Shown here one piece after another: positions 57,425 through 64,000 of a DNA stretch of 64,000 nucleotides. The notes under the pieces are model-generated. The model had not been told where the DNA came from. It ran no database searches and was given only the letters and a program-made list of their open reading frames with translations. A program made the position numbers and the translations under genes. The stretch comes from Nostoc sp. ATCC 53789 (lineage in GTDB: Bacteria > Cyanobacteriota > Cyanobacteriia > Cyanobacteriales > Nostocaceae): assembly GCF_009873495.1 (NCBI RefSeq), contig NZ_CP046704.1:62001-126000 (forward strand), read 5' to 3'. Position 1 is the stretch's first letter; the number at the start of each line of letters is the position of its first letter.

Positions 57425-60122
57425 TTAAATTGGAATTTCAATCCAAAACTCTGTGCCTTTCCCTGGTTCTGATAAGCAATTCAAAATTCCACCATGTTTT
57501 TCTACTACAATTTGGTAGCTAATTGACAGTCCTAGCCCTGTTCCCTTACCCACCTGTTTTGTTGTGAAAAAGGGATCAAATAACCGTTTTCTAACGTCTT
57601 CCTCCATCCCTAATCCGTTATCAGCAATTCGGATTACAACAAGTTTTTTATCTAAAATTTCAGTGCGAATTATAATTTGTGGTTGTTTATCAGTTGTTTT
57701 TAAATTGCTCATTGATTCTTCTAAAGCATCGATTGCATTAGTCAAAACATTCATAAATACTTGATTAAGCTGCCCAGGATAACAATCAAGTAAGGGTAAA
57801 TCTCCATACTCTTTAACAATAGATATATCCAATCCAATACTATTGTTTTTCCAGCGATGATGCAAAATCAATAGTGTATTTTCGATTCCTTCATGAATGT
57901 CAACTAGTTTTTTTTTCTGCTTCATCGTGACGGGAAAAGTTCCGCAATCCTAGAACAATTTCACGGATACGATTAGTACCCATATTCATTGAATACAGAA
58001 GTTTAGAAAGGTCATCAGTAATAAATCCTAGATCAATTTTTTCAGCAAAATCGTGAATTTCTGCCTGGGGGTTAGGATAGTGTTGCTGATAAAGGTGCAA
58101 TAGGGTTAACATCTCTTGAAAGTATTCGTTAGCATAAGTTAAGTTGCCGTGAATAAAGTTAACTGGATTGTTAATTTCATGGGCAACTCCAGCTACTAAT
58201 TGTCCTAAACTGGACATTTTTTCATTCTGGATCAGTTGAGATTGAGTTTGCTGCAATTTATGCAAGGTTTCAGTGAGTTTTGTGGCTTGAGTTTGAGCAG
58301 CTAAGGTAGCAGAGCGACTTTGGGTATAAAGCTGTGCATGATCGATGGCGATCGCTAGTTGATCGCAAACAGCTTGTAGCAGGCTAATTTCACTGTTAGT
58401 CCAAATGCGATCGCCACTGCAATGACTACACACAATTGCCCCAATCTCTCCGGAATTACTTTTAACTGGTAGCAGTAATTGAGATGTAATGCCAAACTCA
58501 ATTAAAAATTCTTGGATATCATAATTAAGATATGAATTGCTATTAACATTGTCGATACAAATTAGCTCTTGAGAAAGAAGTATTTTTGTTAAAAAAGTAT
58601 TTTTTTGCAGTGAAAGGCTGCCTAACATCGTTGGTAAGTTAAGATTTCGTGCTTCATAGGTAATAGTCAAGCTTGGTTGAGATGGGTGCGGTAAGTAACA
58701 AAGAAAGTAGCAACGATCAATTTGTAATAAGCTGCGAATTTCATTAACAGCAGTTTCTAGGATCATATCTAGGTTAAGAGAACTGCGGATTTGACTAGCT
58801 AGACGCAGTAATAAGGCTTCCCGACGACTGAGGAGTTCTTCTCGTGCCAAGATGCGGTCAATAGCCACAGCAATATTGTTGGCGATCCAATTTAATAAAT
58901 TATGAGTTGCCTCGGTAAATAACTGCTTGCTAAATAAAGCTATTATACCGATTAATTGCTGCTCTACTATCAATGGATAAGCAGAAAATCGAACAATTGA
59001 AAATGTAGAATCAAGAAGGTTTTCTGAGTTATTAATTGATAGTTCTTCATTAAAGATAGCTTGATGGTTCTGATTCATTAAGCCAATGATATTATTAGCT
59101 AAAACCATGTGATTTGGAAAATCTTGGGTATCGCTCAAAGCACTACAAGCGGCATTTGTACAATGAACACCAGCCTGCAATTGTAGCTGGTTTGTCTGTC
59201 TTTCAGATGTCCAGATACAAACAAAGGCTATATCAAGATGTTGGCAAATAGCATTTGTACAGTTTTGCAGAATTTCTGGAAGTGTGCCACTTTGAGATAA
59301 AGCTAAACTGACTTCTGCACTCAAAACTGACAAGCGTGATCGCTCCAATAAAGCTAACTCTGAAAGCTTGCGCTGTGTAATATCTGTACGAATAGACACA
59401 TATTGATAGGATTTTCCATTTGGGATCAACATTGGCGCAATCAAAGTATCTACCCAATAAAAACTGCCATCCTTGGCTTTATTTTTAATTTCTCCTTTCC
59501 ATATTTTTCCTTGAACAATAGTTTTCCATAAAATTGCAAAAAATTCTTTTGTATGATGTCCAGAATTGATAATACGATGATCTTGCCCTAAAAGTTCTTC
59601 TCTAGAATATTTAGAAATTTCACAAAATTGGTTATTAACATAAGTTATTCTTCCACTACTATCAGTTATAGCTACCAGTGAATGGGCATTTAAGGCAAAT
59701 TTAAAAGCTTCTAGCTCTTGGATAGACTTTTGTAACTCTATCTCATTCTGTTTATTAAGAGTAATGTCACGAGCTACTGCATAAATCAAGTTTTCTTCAC
59801 TGAAGCCAGTTGCATTCCACGATAGCCATTTGTAAGAACCATCCCGACAAAGATACCGATTTTCAAAGCTGATTGCATCTACAGATTGTGTAATTTTTTG
59901 GGCTGCAATTATAGTGGATTCACGGTCTTCACAGTGAACAAATTCGATAAAGGGTTTGCTAATAAGTTCTTCATCTGACCAACCTAATGTTTGTGTCCAT
60001 TTTGGGTTTAAATACTTAAAATAACCGTCAAAGTTAGCAATACACAATAAATCTATAGAAAGTGAGAAAAATCGAGAGTATTTTTCTTCAGATTGGTTGT
60101 ACCCAGATTCTACTAATTTCAT
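57425..60122 (-). pseudogene. Multidomain histidine kinase with an A9 frameshift
   Basis: Two PAS domains (residues ~15-130 and 140-255), two GAF domains (~265-430 and 445-605, RCYFLCYLPHPSQ), then HisKA MSSLGQLVAGVAHEINNPVN with the phospho-His. The frame is lost in an A9 run (T9 at 57908-57916); the next frame continues as the ATPase (NVLTNAIDALEES, RIADNGLGMEE, GKGTGLGLSISYQIV) to 57425. One A fewer gives one ~885-residue kinase. It may be a true mutation, a homopolymer read error, or slippage that still makes some protein. Confidence 0.85.
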
Positions 60123-60512
60123 CAGATATTTTGGTATAAATCTTTTTTGTTAAAGGTAAAATAAGTTAATGTATTTTTCACAAATTTAATAACTGTCTTA
60201 ATAGGATATTATCGAGCTAAAAACTGTTTAATATTCAGCTCCTAAAAAGCCTGTTTAATTTACGAGTAAATACGTAATCAACTTAATAGTAAAGGCAATA
60301 ACTGTCTACTAGTTTTTACTGAAAAAGCTAGTTTTAACTTAATTCCCTACTAAACAAAGGTTTCCCAAAAAAGGTGTAAAGTAAACATTTATATTTTGAA
60401 TTAGAGATAAGAAGTGTTACGTAAAGGTAGTATCTGTTGCTTAACAGCATCAATTCTTTAAACTGAAGGCAGTTGGGCATTACCACTCAGACATGAACGA
60501 ATTACGAGTTAG
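60123..60512. other. Intergenic region before the transposase relic
   Basis: 390 AT-rich bases. A possible hairpin CTAG-TTTTT...AAAAA-G-CTAG at 60309-60331 followed by TTTT may be a weak terminator. The promoter for the kinase at 57425-60122 must lie at the left side. No gene seen. Confidence 0.35.
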
Positions 60513-60515
60513 GAA

Positions 60516-61370
60516 AATCCCATAGATAAGGCTGTATGGCAGCTAAAAAAAGTGTGTCAATATTTACCATCTCGACCAATCACATTATGGGATATCGAAT
60601 ATGGATGTGCGCCATTTGTGATCAAAACTGCCGACATTAAAGCAGATAAACTGATGCGCTTACGTTCCAACTTGTGTTTATGGGGAGAGCCACCACAATA
60701 GTTGGGCAGGGGAAAGCCACGAGTACACGGAGATAAGTTTAAACTTAACGATACTACTACCTGGTCTAACCCAGAACAAACAATTAAACAAGGAGATGCC
60801 AAACTGGGTAGAGTCAGGATTCGCCTGTGGACAAGAAAGCATTTTCGTCTTTCCCCTGACCATACAATGTTAATCATACTGGTTGAAAGGCTATTTGAAG
60901 ATGACTCTCCACGAGTGAATAAACCGATGTGGTTGGCTTTTGTGGGTGAACAAATGCCACCTTTATCTGAACTTTGGAAACTCTATTTACGACGCCTTGC
61001 GGTTGACCACTGGTATCGGTTGATTAAACAACGCTTGCATTGGACGCTACCAAAGCTCTCTACTCCCCAACAATGCGACCGATGGAGCGACCTCATGCTA
61101 CTCATGACTTGGGAATTATGGCTGGCTCGTGATATTGTCAATGACAACCCGCTTCCTTGGCAGAAACAGATGACTCAATTTACGCCTGGACGGGTTGCAC
61201 AAGCGATGCCAGGGATTTTGGTCAGAGTTTCTACTCCATCCATTCCGCCCAAACCACGAGGTAAATCTCCAGGCTGGAAGACCGGACTGTCTCGCCAACG
61301 TAGAACTAGCTATCCAATTGTTAAAAAACGTACTTCATCTTCACCTCAAGCCAAGCCAAAATCTGCTTGA
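60516..61370 (+). pseudogene. Cyanobacterial DDE transposase relic
   Basis: Begins in mid-protein (NPIDKAVWQLKKVCQYLPSR, then PITLWDIEYGCAPFV), meets a stop after GEPPQ near 60699, then resumes in another frame (GRGKPRVHGDKFKLND, RRLAVDHWYRLIKQRLHW, DLMLLMTWELWLARDIV, PPKPRGKSPGWKTG). The N-terminal third is absent. The conserved C-terminus is typical of a family common in Nostoc-type cyanobacteria. Inactive. Confidence 0.78.
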
Positions 61371-61625
61371 TTTGTAATTTTTCTACTTTTTTACTTTGCT
61401 TCTTCTCAACTCAGCTTCCCTGAGTCATTTTGTGCTTCTTAGTCTAAAGTCCAGAAATTAGATGCTAGCAATAATCCTAGCTTTAAAAAACAAGGAGTTT
61501 ATTTTTATGTTTCTAAACTATCACTAACTATCTCAAACCCTTATAACTACGTTTTTGCAAAAATATCAAAGTTTTGTCTCAAAGCTTTGAATACTCTGGC
61601 TTTGGAGTTTTTGGACAAGTCTAAT

Positions 61626-63998
61626 TCAATCTTGATTTAATAGCAAAGATAAAGTTGTTAACAACTCTGATAATGTAAAGGGTTTCGGTAAAAACGCTTT
61701 GATACCAGCGCTAGTAGCCTCAGCTATTTTTTCATTGGTAGCTAGGCCACTCATAGCAATAATTTTGAGATGTGGATTAATTTTTTGTAAAGTGCAAATA
61801 GTTATGATGCCATCCATATCAGGCATCATTAAATCTATTAACGCTGCACTAATTTTATTTTTATGTTCAACATATACTGAGATTGCCTCAACACCATTAT
61901 TAGCACTTAACATTTGATAGTTATAATTTAAAAGCGATGTTTGAATAATTTGTTGAAGCGAGAGTTCATCATCTACAACTAAAACAACCTCTCCATTACC
62001 CTTAAGTAGTTCATAATCCTCTGTTAATGGTTGTTGCTGTTGTGTATCTGTGAATGCTGGAAAATATATTTCAAATCTGCTACCTTGACCCACTGAGCTT
62101 TCAACATTTATGAATCCGCCATAAGTTTTGACAATTCCCATAACTGTTGACAGCCCTAAACCTGTTCCTTTACCAATTTCTTTAGTTGTAAAAAATGGCT
62201 CAAAAATTCGTTCTAATACTTCGGGGGCAATTCCAATACCAGTATCGATAACGGAAACCGTAACATAATAACCAACTTTTGCCTCAAAATACTTTTGAGC
62301 AGAGAATTCGTCAATAAACTGATTGGCAGCAGAAATTTTCAAAGAACCGCCATAAGGCATAGCATCACGAGCGTTAATGCACAAATTCATCAGTACTTGT
62401 TGTAATTGGGTGGGGTCTGCATAGACAGACCATAAATCTAGAGGGAATTCAGTAGTAAATTCAATTGACTTGGGAAATGTCTGTTGGATAATGTACTGAA
62501 TTTCAGCGACTATGTGCTTGAGCTGGAAAATGATGCGCTTGCTCGATACACCTTTAGCAAAAGATAATACTTGTTTAATTAAATCAGCCCCACGCTGAAC
62601 ATTAGTATATAACATCTTGAGCAATGGCTGAGTTTGCGGATCAGAAAATTTCTTCTCTAACAATTCTAAGGACATTAATATGGGTGAGAGAAGATTGTTT
62701 AGGTCATGAGCGATTCCACTAGCTAATGTTCCAATACTTTCCAATCGTTGAGCGCGGAGAAATTGTTGCTCTAGCAGTTTTTTCTCCGTAATATCAGTGT
62801 TAACTATGAGGATAGATTGGGTTTGTCCAAATTGATTTTGTACCAGTGTCCAGCGACTAGCAACAATAATTTCTTTGCCCGTTTTGGTAATTTGCTCTAA
62901 CTCACCTTGCCAAAAACCATGTTCGATAGTAGCGGCAAGACCTAGATCGAGTTGGGATAACCTTTCTCTATAAAATATTTTATCGGCTTTTTTCCCAAAA
63001 TTTTCATCTGCTGTCCAACCATACAAATTCTCAGCCCCTTGATTCCAAAAAAGAATATGCTTTTTCAAATCACAGACAAAAATGGCATCGGTAGAAACAT
63101 CAATTAAGGCAGCCTGTTCGTAAATCTTTTCTTGTGCTTGTTTGCGTTCTGTAATATCTCTTGCTGCCGAGACTCGTACACTTCGTCCTTGATAAATGCT
63201 TTGCTTACCCACCACCTCTAATGAAATCAACGAGCCATCTTTTTTTATGCCAGTTATTTCATAAGGCAATTCATATTCATTCTCAATATGATGCACAAAA
63301 ATTGCTAGCGATTCGGGCGTAAGAAAATCGACTGCTGATTTGCCAATCACTTCCTCTAAAGTATAACCAAGCATTCTAGCAAATCCAGGATTGGCATCAA
63401 TAATTTTCTCCTGTTCCTGAATAACAATGCCTTCAAACATGGCATCCACCAAAGTCTGAAATCGCATTTCGCTTTCTTCTAATGCCTGTTGTGCTTGTTG
63501 GCGTTGTGCAATTTCTAGACGCAGAGATTGGTTAAGATCAGTTAACTCCTGAGTTCTTGCCGCCACTCTAGCTTCCAGTTCCTCCGTTAGCAAACGCAAT
63601 GCCTCTTGAGCCTGCTTGCGTTCAGTAGTGTCTCTACCAGTATTGATGACTGCCCCAATTTCTCCATCATTTCCCCAGATAGGGGCAACTACGTATTCGT
63701 AGTACCTGATACCATTCACTGTTGGGAAACTCATTTCACTTCTAAGAGATTTTCCCATCTGAAATACCCATTTGCGTTGAGCATCATATACTTCCATGAT
63801 GTCAACCGGAAATCCTAACTCTTGCCAAGTTTTACCTAGCAATTGATCTTGTTGTAATCCTAAAGCTGCTAGTGCTGCTGGACTGGCATAAAGATAGCGT
63901 TGCTGGCGATCACTAATATATATATGATCTGTGGAAGCTGCCAAAACTTTATTTATTAGTTCTATCTGTTCTGAAGAAATAGAGTTTTCTTCGCTTTC
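61626..63998 (-). CDS. Hybrid histidine kinase, 5' truncated by window edge
   Basis: Open to the right edge of the window (ESEENSISSEQIELINKVLA precedes the first TTG), so the real start is beyond 64000. At least three PAS domains separated by a coiled coil (RLLTEELEARVAARTQELTD), HisKA LESIGTLASGIAHDLNNLLS, ATPase NLCINARDAM, DTGIGIAPE and GKGTGLGLS, then a receiver domain (VLVVDDELS, ALIDLMMPDMDGI with the phospho-Asp, KAFLPKPF). All catalytic residues present. Sensed signal unknown. Confidence 0.92.
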   Translation of the reverse strand, partial: ESEENSISSEQIELINKVLAASTDHIYISDRQQRYLYASPAALAALGLQQDQLLGKTWQELGFPVDIMEVYDAQRKWVFQMGKSLRSEMSFPTVNGIRYYEYVVAPIWGNDGEIGAVINTGRDTTERKQAQEALRLLTEELEARVAARTQELTDLNQSLRLEIAQRQQAQQALEESEMRFQTLVDAMFEGIVIQEQEKIIDANPGFARMLGYTLEEVIGKSAVDFLTPESLAIFVHHIENEYELPYEITGIKKDGSLISLEVVGKQSIYQGRSVRVSAARDITERKQAQEKIYEQAALIDVSTDAIFVCDLKKHILFWNQGAENLYGWTADENFGKKADKIFYRERLSQLDLGLAATIEHGFWQGELEQITKTGKEIIVASRWTLVQNQFGQTQSILIVNTDITEKKLLEQQFLRAQRLESIGTLASGIAHDLNNLLSPILMSLELLEKKFSDPQTQPLLKMLYTNVQRGADLIKQVLSFAKGVSSKRIIFQLKHIVAEIQYIIQQTFPKSIEFTTEFPLDLWSVYADPTQLQQVLMNLCINARDAMPYGGSLKISAANQFIDEFSAQKYFEAKVGYYVTVSVIDTGIGIAPEVLERIFEPFFTTKEIGKGTGLGLSTVMGIVKTYGGFINVESSVGQGSRFEIYFPAFTDTQQQQPLTEDYELLKGNGEVVLVVDDELSLQQIIQTSLLNYNYQMLSANNGVEAISVYVEHKNKISAALIDLMMPDMDGIITICTLQKINPHLKIIAMSGLATNEKIAEATSAGIKAFLPKPFTLSELLTTLSLLLNQD

Positions 63999-64000
63999 CA

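Noticed and set aside
60702..61370. Apparently intact 222-residue transposase ORF.
   Set aside because: Matching sequence continues upstream in another frame and the N-terminal third is missing, so it is a relic.
1..64000. tRNA or rRNA genes.
   Set aside because: No tRNA-like T-loop/acceptor pattern or rRNA core was noticed on either strand. A tRNA scan would be needed to exclude them fully.

Overview
The window reads as chromosomal or large-plasmid DNA of a filamentous, probably heterocyst-forming cyanobacterium (Nostocales). The evidence is the low overall GC with dense HIP1 octamers (GCGATCGC), an SLH/DUF3370 surface protein, multi-PAS histidine kinases, cyanobacterial transposase families and a high load of small repeats, MITEs and gene relics. 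The species cannot be fixed from this sequence alone.

Layout. 1-1.3 kb: 3' part of an IS200/IS605-type tnpB inserted in an Uma2-family gene. 1.4-16.4 kb: a type I CRISPR-Cas locus (I-B/MYXAN 'Dev'-like gene set) in the order cas3-cas8-cas7-cas5-cas6-cas4-cas1-cas2, then leader 1 and array 1 (26 repeats), a second cas6 carrying a C-terminal helix-turn-helix, then leader 2 and array 2 (23 repeats plus a truncated one). The cas3 gene looks decayed: two frameshifts plus a 132-bp MITE with a target duplication. The other cas genes are open. Both arrays hold the same spacer at position 2. 16.5-34.5 kb: mixed accessory genes (RodZ-like protein, a GH29 fucosidase with one nonsense codon, a small kinase, a secreted repeat protein, a cupin, WD40, SLH/DUF3370, two HNH proteins, a HEAT-repeat protein, an HU/acyltransferase chimera, true HU, a GIY-YIG-like protein and a hydrolase). 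34.7-44.1 kb: a GHMP kinase, a methyltransferase and a giant exonuclease-RecQ-UvrD fusion gene split by an IS1634-like element with TIRs and a 6-bp duplication.

44.2-52.1 kb: a CPBP protease, an S1/P1 nuclease, an XRE regulator, then a prokaryotic viperin (pVip) preceded by a thymidylate-kinase-like gene. This is a recognised antiviral arrangement that makes chain-terminating ddh-nucleotides. Just downstream an ISKra4-like element with 46-bp TIRs joins a truncated superfamily-1 helicase to a truncated oxidoreductase, with no target duplication. 52.2-64 kb: an FAD oxidoreductase, relics, a nucleotidyltransferase, a second and clearly degenerate cas1 relic (catalytic Glu replaced, stop codon, 178-bp MITE with 10-bp duplication), a frameshifted multidomain histidine kinase, a transposase relic, and a hybrid histidine kinase running off the window end.

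Overall this is a defence-rich region under strong mobile-element pressure. Several defence components (cas3, exo-RecQ-UvrD, the helicase beside pVip, the orphan cas1) are individually broken by insertions or frameshifts, while pVip, its kinase, the Cascade and adaptation genes and the arrays stay intact.
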